From positions 1 to 20,208 of the forward strand of contig JACVTC010000534.1 of NCBI GenBank assembly GCA_016946835.1: DNA of 20,208 nucleotides, read 5' to 3'. Source of the DNA: Neocallimastix lanati (nom. inval.). Lineage: Eukaryota > Neocallimastigomycota > Neocallimastigomycetes > Neocallimastigales > Neocallimastigaceae. Shown in pieces: positions 1-9,100 of the stretch (position 1 is the first letter of the stretch; every line of letters starts with the position of its first letter). The position numbers and the translations under genes are program-made. Under the pieces are notes generated by a model. That model ran no database searches and was not told where the DNA came from. It saw nothing but the letters and a program-made list of their open reading frames with translations.

Positions 1-229
1 ATTATATACTAATAATTCAATAAATAAATATTTTCATTAAATCCTTCAAAGAAATTATTATTTAAAATATTCTTAGATATTAAGTGTTTAAATAACTTAA
101 CTATTTATCTTATATTATTTTAATTATATTATTATTAATTAATTATTGTTGGATTATTAATATATAATTCAACATATTAACCTAGTAACGTTATTAATCA
201 TAAAACTATTTTATATCTTAATTTTAACA
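1..229 (-). repeat. LTR-like repeat X, inverted copy cut by the window edge
   Basis: The reverse complement of this stretch matches positions 6050-6276 almost base for base, with a few substitutions and short indels. On the minus strand it starts at 229 with TGTTAAAATTAAG, the same terminus as the copies at 6050 (plus strand) and 2349 (minus strand). Three copies sharing one TG terminus support a real element end. No coding potential is visible. The other end lies beyond the left edge of the window. I read it as a solo LTR of an old retrotransposon family, but the internal part of that family is not in the window. Confidence 0.7.
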
Positions 230-280
230 AAATAAATCGTAGATTTAATTAAGAATGCATTATTTAGTACATTCTTATCA
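230..280 (-). repeat. 51-bp fragment of the Ty3/Gypsy LTR, inverted
   Basis: These 51 bases are the exact reverse complement of the first 51 bases of the LTRs at 6841 and 14029. Identity ends precisely where repeat X begins at 229. The simplest reading is an older or related LTR in reverse orientation into which repeat X was inserted after LTR base 51; the rest of that LTR would lie left of the window. Its terminus at 280 is followed by AAAA and then the next repeat. Confidence 0.75.
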
Positions 281-284
281 AAAA

Positions 285-815
285 TGATACGCGATATTTA
301 TAAAATACCAGTATCTAAATATTTTATTTTTATTTAGGAATGACAGTAGGGAATGATAACAAAATAATATATTCTAATAAATATATAATAATGACACGAA
401 AATAATATAATTTTATACTAAAATATTTTATTTATTATTTGTTTTATTATTCCTTCTTTATTTATTTTATTATATAATTACTATACATTATGTTATATTA
501 AATATAATTATAAATTCTTAATACTATTATTTAATATTATTACAATTATAAACTATTCATCACTAGTTTTTAAATATACATTTCATCAGTATATTTATAT
601 ATTTAATTATTATTAATTATATCTCTATTCTAACTAATTTTTGGATTCTACATTTCTTTTATTATTTTATTATAAATCAAGGAATCCCCTTATTAAATAA
701 ATAATTTATTAAAAATATATATAATTATAAATTATTAATTGACCAATAATATTTTTATATAAAATTTAACTATAATATTTCATTAAAGTATAATATTTCT
801 ATACGTCACGTATTA
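285..815 (+). repeat. Degenerate LTR-like repeat (copy A)
   Basis: The segment starts with TGATAC directly after AAAA (281-284) and is followed by AAAA (816-819) and the TGGTAC start of the next repeat. It shares the internal string AATAATATATTCTAATAA with repeats B (820) and C (2405), here at about 363-380. The rest has drifted too far to align by eye, and the 3' boundary (GTATTA) is weak. No gene is visible. Its membership in the B/C family is tentative. Confidence 0.35.
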
Positions 816-819
816 AAAA

Positions 820-2400
820 TGGTACAAGATCTGAAGATTTTATTAATAAAATAATATATTCTAATAATAAGGAAAAATTTAAAATATTATTCTCTAATTC
901 TAAACCTAAATTAATTAATAAACTACTCTAATTTTAGTCTAAACTATCCTAATCTAAAAGAATCTAAACTAAGTTAAAATAACTTAAACTAATATCTTAA
1001 TCTAAACTATTCTAATCTAAACTAAACAATTTCTCTAAATCTATTACTATTTCTATAAAATGTTTAATACAACTAATCTATTACTAAACTAATTTTATAC
1101 TATACTTATCTTAATATTATACACTAAACACAAAAAACTATTAATTAAACACTTTTAAAACATTAAATTTAGAAAAAACTATTTAATAAATTTTAATTTA
1201 TTTTAAACTATTTAATTTATTATTTAACTTTTAGAAAATATTAAAAAAATAATATAATAATAAAGTCGTAAGAAAAAAAGGGAGAGAACAAAAGTATTGT
1301 GTTACTTTGTTCTTTTTTATACTAATAAAATATTTATTTGATTGGATTAAAAATAAAAATAAAAAAAATTAATAATAAAAATTTAATAATAAAAATTTAA
1401 TAATAAAAATTTAATAATAAAAATATAGTAATAAAAATATAATAAACTTAAATTTTCTAAATTATTAAAATATTATATAAAAATTTTACAATATTAAATA
1501 ATATAATTAATACATGATTTTTTAATACATCTAATTATTTTTATTTAACTTTATAATATTCTATAACTAATATTTTAATATTCAATTTTTTATTATTTAT
1601 TTATAATTGTTAATGATATTTTTTACTTTAATATTGTTGAAATTACAACTGAATTAAATTTCAATTTCAATTAATTTCAATTAAAATTATTAAAAACAAA
1701 ATAATTAATAAAAACTTATAATTCATTAATTATTCTTTAAATTTTATTTATTTTATAATATTATAAGTTATTTGATCATCTTAGGACCAGCTTAGGCCTA
1801 CTGATTCTAATGATATCATATTAAACTTAAATATTATTAATAAATAAAATATTTATTAACATGAATCATTTGGTCATGTCATCCTTGATTCATAAATTAA
1901 TGTTTATGTATTAATTTATGTTATATTGATTTAATTAATTATTAATTATTAATTACTATATTAAATATTTAAATTTAATATTATATTATATATATTAGCT
2001 AATATATTAGATTAAAAAATATAATTTATTTATATTAAACATATTCTTATACTAAATATTATTATTATCAATATTCTCAAACCTACAAAGTATAAAAAGA
2101 AAATTCAAATTTATCTTTTTGTTCTTTGTAAGGTTATAGTTAACCTATTATAATATAACTATATATTTTTATTAATAAATAAAAATTTTTATCATATCAA
2201 ACCAATTATTAGTTTTAATTAAGTGTTAAATTAACAAATTTAACTTTATAACTCTTTTATTTTAGTAATTTACTTATATCTATATAGTTATATTATATAG
2301 ATATATCAACCTGATTCCTCGTTAAATTCAATCTGTTTACTTTTTAACAAATATTTTCTTTAAATAGTTTAATTTTTCTTTATTTAATTGTACCGTAACA
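820..2400 (+). repeat. LTR-like repeat B, interrupted by an inverted X repeat
   Basis: It begins TGGTACAAGATCTGAAG and ends TACCGTAACA; the C repeat begins TGGTACAGAATTGAAG and ends TATCGTAACA. B and C share further blocks in the same order: AATAATATATTCTAATAA near the start, a hairpin around ACTTTGTTC (1286-1312 in B, 2776-2802 in C) followed by ATTTATTTGATTGG, and ACAATATTAAATAA nearer the end. B is longer because an inverted X repeat occupies 1608-2349. Positions 900-1035 contain degenerate TCTAAACTAAT-like tandem repeats, and 1368-1430 repeat AATAATAAAAATTT about four times. It looks like a solo LTR of a second family. Confidence 0.6.
1608..2349 (-). repeat. LTR-like repeat X nested inside repeat B
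   Basis: Read on the minus strand, this segment follows the order of X at 6050-6837. It has the CTTAGGCCTA block (about 1792-1801, against TAGGCCTAAG near 6630), the GAAATT...AACTGAATT block (1637-1660, against 6755-6780) and the ACAAAG/CTTTGT hairpin (2082-2133, against 6293-6346). It ends at the family's terminus, TTTTTAACA at 2349. It is clearly more diverged than the copy at 1-229. No clean target duplication is visible (ATAAT on the left, AATAT on the right). Confidence 0.55.
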
Positions 2401-2404
2401 AAAA

Positions 2405-3240
2405 TGGTACAGAATTGAAGATTATTAAAAAAAAAATAATATATTCTAATAATTAAAAATTTAATTTTTCACTAACAAAATAAATATTATTTTAACTATT
2501 CTAATATAAATAACCTAAATAAATATTTTAATAAAATTTATCTCTAAATTAAAACTAAATTACCAAAACAAACTAAATATTTAAACTAACCAAAATTATT
2601 TTTATCTTTAACTATAATAAAACACAAAAACAAAACTAATCAATTTAACTAGAGAACAATTTAATTTTATATAATTATTTATTTAATTATTTATTAATAC
2701 TAATACTAAATATTTACTATTTCATTCTCGAAAAATTAAAAGAAAAATATAAAAATAAAGTTGAAAGAAGAGGAAGAACTAAAGTATTGTTTTACTTTGT
2801 TCTTTTTATATCATTAAAACATTTATTTGATTGGAGTAAAAAATAAAAATAAAAATATAAAATATAATAAAAATATAATAACAAAAATATAATTATTTTA
2901 TAATAATAAAATATAATAAAATATAATTTTAATATAATATTTAATATAAGATAATAATAAAAATATAATAAAGTATAATAAAAATTTTTATAATAAAAAT
3001 ATAAAATAATAATAAATATAATTTTAATTAATTATAATAAAATATCTAATTGTTTACTATTACAATATTAAATAAATACAATTAATACATTATTTTAAAT
3101 AATTTAATTATTTATGCATTATTTAATTTCCTTATTATATATTTTAATACTTTAGTATTTATTCTTATTTATTTATTAATTAATCTTAATAGTTTATTTA
3201 ATTTTTTATTTATTTTTTATTTATTATTTGTATCGTAACA
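2405..3240 (+). repeat. LTR-like repeat C (uninterrupted, 836 bp)
   Basis: This is the best-preserved member of the B/C pair, bounded by TGGTAC and GTAACA. AAAA precedes it (2401-2404) and AAAAA follows it (3241-3245). Its length is close to the 860 bp of the active element's LTR, and the TG...CA borders suit a solo LTR. It carries the hairpin GAACTAAAGTA / TACTTTGTTC (2776-2802), also found in B. From about 2840 to 3060 it is mostly A/T simple sequence. No open frame of note. Confidence 0.55.
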
Positions 3241-3245
3241 AAAAA

Positions 3246-3960
3246 TGTAATAATTTAATTTAAAAATTATAATTAAATTATTAATCATTAATATTAGCTC
3301 TAACTGCTAATATTAAAGGTTTAGAAAAGAATCATACTTACCTATGGTTCTTTCTAATTATCGAGTTTATTATAACGAATTATAATAGACGAAACACTAA
3401 AATTGATAAGGAAAAGTTTTAATTATAAAATTTGTTTTATTAAAATAATTTGTTTTATTATTTATTAAAAATTTTAAATGTTAAAACTTATTGTTATTAT
3501 TATTATATTATAATTGTTATAATAATAACTCTTGATTTCTCAAAGAGAACTCAAGAGCCTTATTTATACTTTTTTGTCAAAATAAGGTTAAAATCAAAAG
3601 GGGTTCAAATCTTAACAAATCTCTTATCTAGGAAAAGACTAGAAGAAAAACCTAGATAAGTTTTTTGATCGATATTCTATCCATATCGATCATCGTGTTA
3701 ATTAAGTAAAACCGATTACTTTTAAGAAGTAATTGGAAAAACCTTAATTAACCGATTACTTAATCTAATATAATGATCGAAAATAAAAGAATAAAATAAT
3801 GAAAATTATTTCGATCATAAAATTTAAAATTTAATCTATTTAGTTCTATTTTATAGAACTTTACATAAAAAATATAAAACAATACATTAATAATAAAATA
3901 CATGATTAATACAATACAGAATACATGATAGAATACAGAATACATGATAAAATACAGGAT
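3246..3960 (+). repeat. Structured repeat D (direct copy of E)
   Basis: It starts TGTAATAATTT, as does E at 5305, and follows E in order and spacing over roughly 600 bp. Consecutive inverted repeats are visible. They lie at 3368-3387 (loop CGAA), 3529-3557 (12 pairs, loop AAA), 3558-3587, 3623-3660 (CTTATCTAGG / CCTAGATAAG), 3666-3692 (TGATCGATAT / ATATCGATCA), 3697-3752 (10-bp outer stem with a nested 10-bp stem) and 3773-3818. Most recur in E with different stem bases but similar loops. The 3' end is uncertain; 3918-3957 contains short tandem repeats around AGAATACATGATA. Two small open frames here are AT-rich chance frames and are not called. Confidence 0.6.
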
Positions 3961-4493
3961 AGTGTTTTAGTTTATGATTTAATAAGTGAGAGAAAACTAA
4001 AACTAATAAATTTAATAATTAAGTGAATAATTAAATAAATTTAATATTATTTTAAATGTATAAAAATTATTTGATTAAATAAATTTTTAATATTAAACTA
4101 AATAAAATTTTATTATATAATTAAATAAATTATTAATTATAATTAATTGTATAAATGAAATATGAGTTAAATAAAAGTTATATTAATTATAACCTAACTA
4201 AGAAAATATAATTATTTTGTTAAAAATAATTATAGATTCTTACATGTTATGGTTCATTGGGAAAAACAAATTTTTTTTTTTTATATACACAAAAGATAAA
4301 GATTTAAAATATTTATTTACACAATAACAATTTTATAATTTATATATTTATTTAATTTTTAAAGTAATTAGATTATTTATTAAACTAATTAAATTTTATT
4401 AGCTAAATTATTACTATTCCTAATATTAATATTAGTACTATTACTTATACTATTACTAATATTATTACTATTTTTATTTTATTATCATTATTA

Positions 4494-4535
<42 letters not shown>

Positions 4536-5304
4536 TTATTATTATTTTTATTATTATTATTTTGTGTTATTTTATTTATATCTTTAGAAGAAGTTATTTT
4601 CTTCAGATATTTATATTCGATTTCATTTTTAAAGTTTAATATCTTGGAAATGAAAAAGAATTTAAGTATTTAATTAAAAGAATTATTAATTCATTCTTAA
4701 TTAAATGTTAAATAAAATTATTAATAATATGTTTAATATAAATTCCATAAATAAATAAAAAAAAATTATTATTTAAAAAGATATTATAAAGATTTTAATT
4801 AAATAATATCTGGAGTAAATAATTAAAAAGTTTTTAATAAAATTTTTAATTAAAAGTTTACAAAAATATTAATTGAATTTTGTAAAAGATAATAAATTAT
4901 TTAATGATAATTTATTTTAAGTTTAATAAAAATTAATATTAATTTATAATGTTATTGAAAGTTAATAATAATTAATTTGATAAAAATATAATAAAAATAT
5001 AAAATAATTTTAATATAGATTCAATAAAGAATTTGTTAATATAAATTTTTGAAGAGTTTATATGTATTTTAATATTAATTTAATTAAGATTCAGTAATGA
5101 TTTTATAAAAAATATTTTTATAAAAATTTTAATTAATATTATAATAATTTTAATTAATTTATAATATTATATAACAAAATTTTTAATTTAATTCAGGGAA
5201 GAATATAAGAAAGTTCCATTAGTAAAGAATATAAACTTAATTATGGTTAAGTTATGTCTAAACATAACAAAATAAGTAATTTATAGTCATTCTTTACCAT
5301 ACAA
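3961..5304. other. AT-rich stretch with no recognisable gene
   Basis: No open frame or RNA gene was found on either strand. It holds an interrupted ATT/TTTTA microsatellite at about 4494-4563 and a small hairpin GTTATGT / ACATAAC near 5253-5270. It ends in CATACA followed by A and the TG of repeat E. CATACA is also the 3' end of repeat X, so an eroded LTR may be hidden here, but I cannot align one. If D and E are the two LTRs of a single old element, this would be its decayed interior. Confidence 0.3.
4494..4563. repeat. ATT trinucleotide microsatellite
   Basis: About 70 bp of TTA/ATT units interrupted by TTTTA. It is simple sequence of the kind repeated elsewhere in this AT-rich genome, and no coding frame crosses it. 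Confidence 0.85.
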
Positions 5305-6049
5305 TGTAATAATTTCTATAAATTATAGAGATTATTATTTATAATTAATATTAACTAAACTATTAAGATTAAAAAAAAATTAAAATAAAAATTAAAATAA
5401 AAATAAAAATTTAATACTTATCTTTAAAATTAGAGCTTATTATAAGAAAATATAATAGACCTTAAATGAAAGAGAAATAAAATATGTTTTTATCAAAAGA
5501 ACTTTATTAATCTATTTTATTATTAAATATTTTATTATTTTTTTTGACAAATTTTAAAATAACTATTTTATATTAATTGAAATATTAATGTCTTTTATTA
5601 TTATTATATTTTTCTTAAAATAATAACTCTTGATTTTCTAAAGACGAAAATCAACAGCTATTTATATTTTTACAAAAATAAATGTATTTTTCTAATCTTA
5701 ACAATGATTCTTTCCAGAAAAAGATTAGAAGAAAAAACTGGAAAGATTTTTGATCAATAATCTATACTTATTGATCATCGTGTTATTAAATAAAACCAAT
5801 TATAATTAATCGGAAAAACTTTAATAACCGATTTTAATAACTAAAAGAATTAAAAAGAAAAAGGATAAAAAAGAGAAGGATAAAATAATGCAGAAATTTT
5901 ATTAAATACATTTTTTCTATGAAATAATACAGAAGTTATATTAAATACATTTTTTCATATAACAATTAATACATTAATTGGTATAATTGTTTTTAAATGA
6001 AATAAATTTTTTTAAAGAATAATAATTATGAAATAATTATTAATTAATA
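5305..6049 (+). repeat. Structured repeat E (direct copy of D)
   Basis: It begins TGTAATAATTT and runs parallel to D about 2.06-2.10 kb downstream. The matching hairpins are 5438-5457, 5628-5657, about 5660-5683, 5709-5746 (TCTTTCCAG / CTGGAAAGA), 5751-5777 (TGATCAATAA / TTATTGATCA) and 5782-5828 (GTTATTAAA / TTTAATAAC). The loops AAAAGAYTAGAAGAAAAA and TCTATMC are shared with D although the stems differ. After 5880 it contains a twofold repeat around ACAGAAG...ATTAAATACATTTTTTC. It ends where repeat X begins at 6050. D and E may be solo LTRs or the paired LTRs of one old element. Confidence 0.6.
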
Positions 6050-6837
6050 TGTTAAAATTAAGATATAAAATAGTTTTATGATTAATAACGTTACTAGGTT
6101 AATATGTTGAATTATATATTAATAATCCAACAATAATTAATTAATAATAATATAAAAATAATATAAGATAAATAGTTAGGTTATTTAAACACTTAATATC
6201 TAAGAATATTTTAAATAATAATTTCTTTGAAGGATTTATGAAAATTTTTATTTATTGAATTATTAGTATATAATTATTGTAAGTACAATAACCTTACAAA
6301 GAACATAAAAGATAGATTTTTACATCTTTCTTTTATACTTTGTAAGTTACATAATAATAATATTTAATTATAAGATATTAATAATATAGTAATATGAATA
6401 TTAGTAAAATATTAAGATAATAACAATATCGATATGTTTAAAATATTTAATATAACTAAATAAATTTAATTTATAATTATATAATTAATTTGAATAATTA
6501 AAAATAGTAGTTAATATATATGATGTAAACATATATATAAACATAATATAAATAAATACATGTGACGTCATATGTAGATAATTGAAATTATTAATATAAA
6601 TCTTATTTACTAATATTCTCAGAATTATTAGGCCTAAGATAATTCCTTAAATATTAAATAAGAATTTATATTAATTATTAATTATTTAAATATATATATT
6701 ATTTATAATTAAATAAATAATATTTGTTAACTATTGAAATGTAAATAACTGAAATTGAGATTTCAATTCAGTTATAATTTCAACATAATAAGAAATAGAA
6801 ATAAATTATAAAAATTTATATCAATTTCTTACATACA
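6050..6837 (+). repeat. LTR-like repeat X (complete copy, about 788 bp)
   Basis: It is bounded by TGTTAAAATTAAG and CTTACATACA, typical TG...CA LTR borders. Its first 230 bp recur inverted at 1-229, and most of it recurs inverted and diverged at 1608-2349. A large hairpin is visible at 6293-6346: CTTACAAAG / CTTTGTAAG with an inner ATAAAAGA / TCTTTTAT. The sequence ATACAAAA lies directly against the 5' LTR of the intact element at 6841. No coding potential. Probably a solo LTR of an older family. Confidence 0.6.
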
Positions 6838-7332
6838 AAATGATAAGAATGTACTAAATAATGCATTCTTAATTAAATCTACGATTTATTTCTAATACAT
6901 TATGTGTACATTATTATTTTTGTACTTTAATAAATTTTTAAATTCAAAGATTAAAAATTAGATCAAAAATTATATTAAACTTTATAATTTTTATATTAAA
7001 TCTTATATTAATAGTAATATTTTTATATATTTAAAACTTATATTAACAATATTAATAATAAATCTTATTTTTTTATTTTTATATTAATAATGAAAATTTG
7101 TATTAATAATATTTTTATATATTGATAATTAAAAATTTATATATTATATTTTAACTTTTATTATAAAATTTTATATCGAAATGTTTTATTTTATATTGAA
7201 AAATATTTTATTTTATTAAAAACCTTTATATTAGAATAGTATTTTTATTTTTATTTGAATATTTTAACAGATTGTAATAAAAATTTTAGCCAATTAAATA
7301 AATTCTTATTAGTAATATTTTAGATAGATTAG

Positions 7333-7382
<50 letters not shown>
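7333..7382. repeat. Poly-A tract (A50) within the LTR
   Basis: Fifty consecutive A residues lie about 165 bp upstream of the LTR TATA box; the 3' LTR carries 51 at 14521-14571. In fungi, poly(dA:dT) tracts of this kind often keep promoters free of nucleosomes. Such a role here is inference. Confidence 0.95.
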
Positions 7383-7386
<4 letters not shown>

Positions 7387-7548
7387 TATTAATATTATAA
7401 ATGTATTTTATTTATATTGTTATAATTAAATTTTATATAATTGATTATAAAAATCAATTTAAATTTAATAGTTTTTATATATAAAAAGAAAAATAATAAT
7501 AAAATGTAATTTAGTGGCAAGAACAACTTTTATGCCTTGAAAAAAAAG

Positions 7549-7557
7549 TATAAATAG
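7549..7557 (+). promoter_or_regulatory. TATA box of the 5' LTR
   Basis: TATAAATAG is a strong Pol II TATA match, about 150 bp before the LTR end, where the U3/R border is expected. The same site lies at 14738-14746 in the 3' LTR. There it could drive transcription into the adjacent tRNA genes. Confidence 0.6.
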
Positions 7558-7706
7558 TTGTAAATTTTGCTACTAATTTTTAAATATCATCGAATAAAAT
7601 CAAATAAAATCAAATAAATTTATAAATAAAAATAATAAATAAATAAATAAAATTTGTGTTTCCTTACTTTATTTTTATTTAATTCTCTAAAACCTTAACA
7701 TTTATA

Positions 7707-7723
7707 TGGTGGAGATATCGGGG
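7707..7723 (+). promoter_or_regulatory. Primer binding site for minus-strand synthesis
   Basis: TGGTGGAGATATCGGGG starts six bases after the 5' LTR. It begins with TGG, the complement of a tRNA CCA end. Read as a tRNA 3' end it gives discriminator A, acceptor strand TATCTCC and T-stem CCCGA, so the primer tRNA should begin GGAGATA. Neither tRNA in this window fits: they begin GTCAGTT and GGGGTGT. I cannot name the primer tRNA. Confidence 0.65.
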
Positions 7724-8575
7724 AATTAAATAGAAATAATAGTAAATAACATAGATTTTTTTTTTTAATTTTTTTTTTATTTTATATTGATAAACAAGTA
7801 AGTCGTTAATCCTTTGATTAACCTATGGCGCTTGTTTGATATATATATATAAAAAAAAAAAAATTTTTTTTAAATAAGTAAAATTAAGATTCTAAAAAAA
7901 CAAATTTTGTAAAATTATAACAAGGAGCGGATAGAGCTCATACACAGTGTATTCTCAGATAGCAACAAATTAACTCTATTCATAGTAGGTTATTGAATAG
8001 TAGTTAATTTGGAGATTAATTGGAAAGTAGACGAAGGTATTTGGTTACCGACCCGGTAATAATAGTTCAGCCTTCAACGTTTCAACACACGAAGGTGCGG
8101 GTACTTTCCAAGCACTGGCGAATAAGGAGCTTACGTCACCGAAGGCGTAAGATTGTTTTTTTTATATATATTTTTTTTTACTTTTCTTTGTGCTAGTTAT
8201 AAGGCACTTTATTATATAAAGTATCAGACTTTGGCTAACTTCGCCATTTAAATTTTTTTTATTTTTTTTTATTACTGGTACTTTATTTGTTATATAATTC
8301 CTGTAATAGAATCTTAATTTACTTTGAAAATATTGTGTTTTTAGTTAATTTTTATTAGTTAATAAAAATATTATTGAATACTTTTAAAATTTTTTTATTC
8401 CGTACATAGATTATCGGATTAAGTTTATCCTACATAGTAATTGGGCTAGTGGGCTCTGAACTGCTATATTTTATATTGAATATAGTAATCGTGGCACACG
8501 CGTGGCATGACACCATTAGGTAAGCTGCACGTCAGACAGTGTGTACTATCAGATTGTACGACAATAAAGATTATT
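7724..8575 (+). other. Structured non-coding leader of the retrotransposon
   Basis: The part from about 7795 to 8157 is clearly richer in G+C than its surroundings and has no long open frame. It is full of inverted repeats: AAACAAG / CTTGTTT enclosing GTTAATC / GATTAAC (7792-7837); a 16-pair stem with one bulge at 7967-8010; TTGGAAAGTA / TACTTTCCAA closing 8020-8111; TTACCG / CGGTAA at 8045-8059; and CTTACG / CGTAAG at 8130-8151. A second G+C-rich block lies at about 8400-8570, with CTATATT / AATATAG and the palindrome CACGCGTG. Packaging, dimerisation or translation control are plausible roles by analogy with retroviral leaders; nothing here proves one. Confidence 0.55.
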
Positions 8576-8730
8576 TTTTTGTATTTAATAATTATAATTA
8601 ATTAATAATTTTATTAGCTATAACAATACAATATTTATCGTTTAAAAAGAAAAATTTTTGAAAGGTGAAAATAATAAATAAAACTTTGCTTCTAAATTTA
8701 TTACTACAAATATACTAAATTACAAAATTC

Positions 8731-8918
8731 AAGTGGTCGATAAAGATTTCGAGCTTGAAAAATATTCTATTAAGTTGTCGATAAAGATTTCGAACTTAAA
8801 ATTATTCTATTAAGTTGTCGATAAAGATTTCGAACTTAAAATTATTCTTAAAAAAGTAGTCGAAAAGAACCTCGTGCTTTATAATTTCTACTAAGTTGTC
8901 GATAAGGATTTCGAGCTT
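8731..8918 (+). repeat. Five tandem 26-nt hairpin units just before gag
   Basis: Units start at 8731, 8772, 8812, 8854 and 8893, each 26 nt long, with spacing 39-42. The plan is a 5-bp outer stem, a 2-nt GT bulge, CGA paired with TCG, and an 8-nt loop (TAAAGATT in three copies). Outer stems change but still pair in units 2-5: AAGTT/AACTT in units 2 and 3, AAGTA/TGCTT in unit 4, AAGTT/AGCTT in unit 5 using a G-T pair. Unit 1 (AAGTG/AGCTT) keeps four of five pairs. The array ends 182 bp before the gag start codon. It looks like a repeated RNA stem-loop; its function is unknown. Confidence 0.65.
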
Positions 8919-9100
8919 ATACTTACTAAAGAAAGCAAATAAAATTATTATTTTCAAAAATTACTAAGATATATTGTTTTAAAATTTGATTCGATATTAA
9001 ATTACTTGTTAAATTATATTTTTAAAGTTGGACTTTCAAATTTATTCGTATTTAATAACCTCGTTAATTTACAATAAAAAAATTATTAACTAAAAACGAA

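Larger units (their letters stand above)
6841..7700 (+). repeat. 5' long terminal repeat (860 bp)
   Basis: It starts TGATAAGAATG and ends CCTTAACA. I compared it line by line with 14029-14889: the only difference is 50 A residues here (7333-7382) against 51 there. U3 should run from 6841 past the TATA box at 7549. The transcription start is inferred about 30 bp further on, leaving a short R-U5 of roughly 120 bp. A nested hairpin is visible around the TATA box: AGTGGCAA (7513-7520) with TTGCTACT, and ACAACT with AGTTGT. Confidence 0.95.

Noticed and set aside
3450-3659. 69-residue open frame within repeat D
   Set aside because: It runs through the hairpin-rich part of the repeat; the copy in E does not preserve it, while the stem pairing is preserved. 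It is a chance frame.
3368-3818. Self-cleaving ribozyme or group II intron in repeat D
   Set aside because: I looked for the hammerhead core (CTGATGA ... GAAA) and for a group II domain V and found neither. The structure is real-looking but belongs to no class I recognise.
3760-3945. 61-residue minus-strand frame rich in Phe, Tyr and Ile
   Set aside because: Chance open frame in AT-rich sequence, overlapping tandem ACATGATA-type repeats; no recognisable motif.
8731-8918. CRISPR-like array in the leader
   Set aside because: Repeat spacing is regular, but the spacers are similar to each other and to the repeat edges, the host is eukaryotic, and no cas genes are present. It is a tandem repeat with hairpins.
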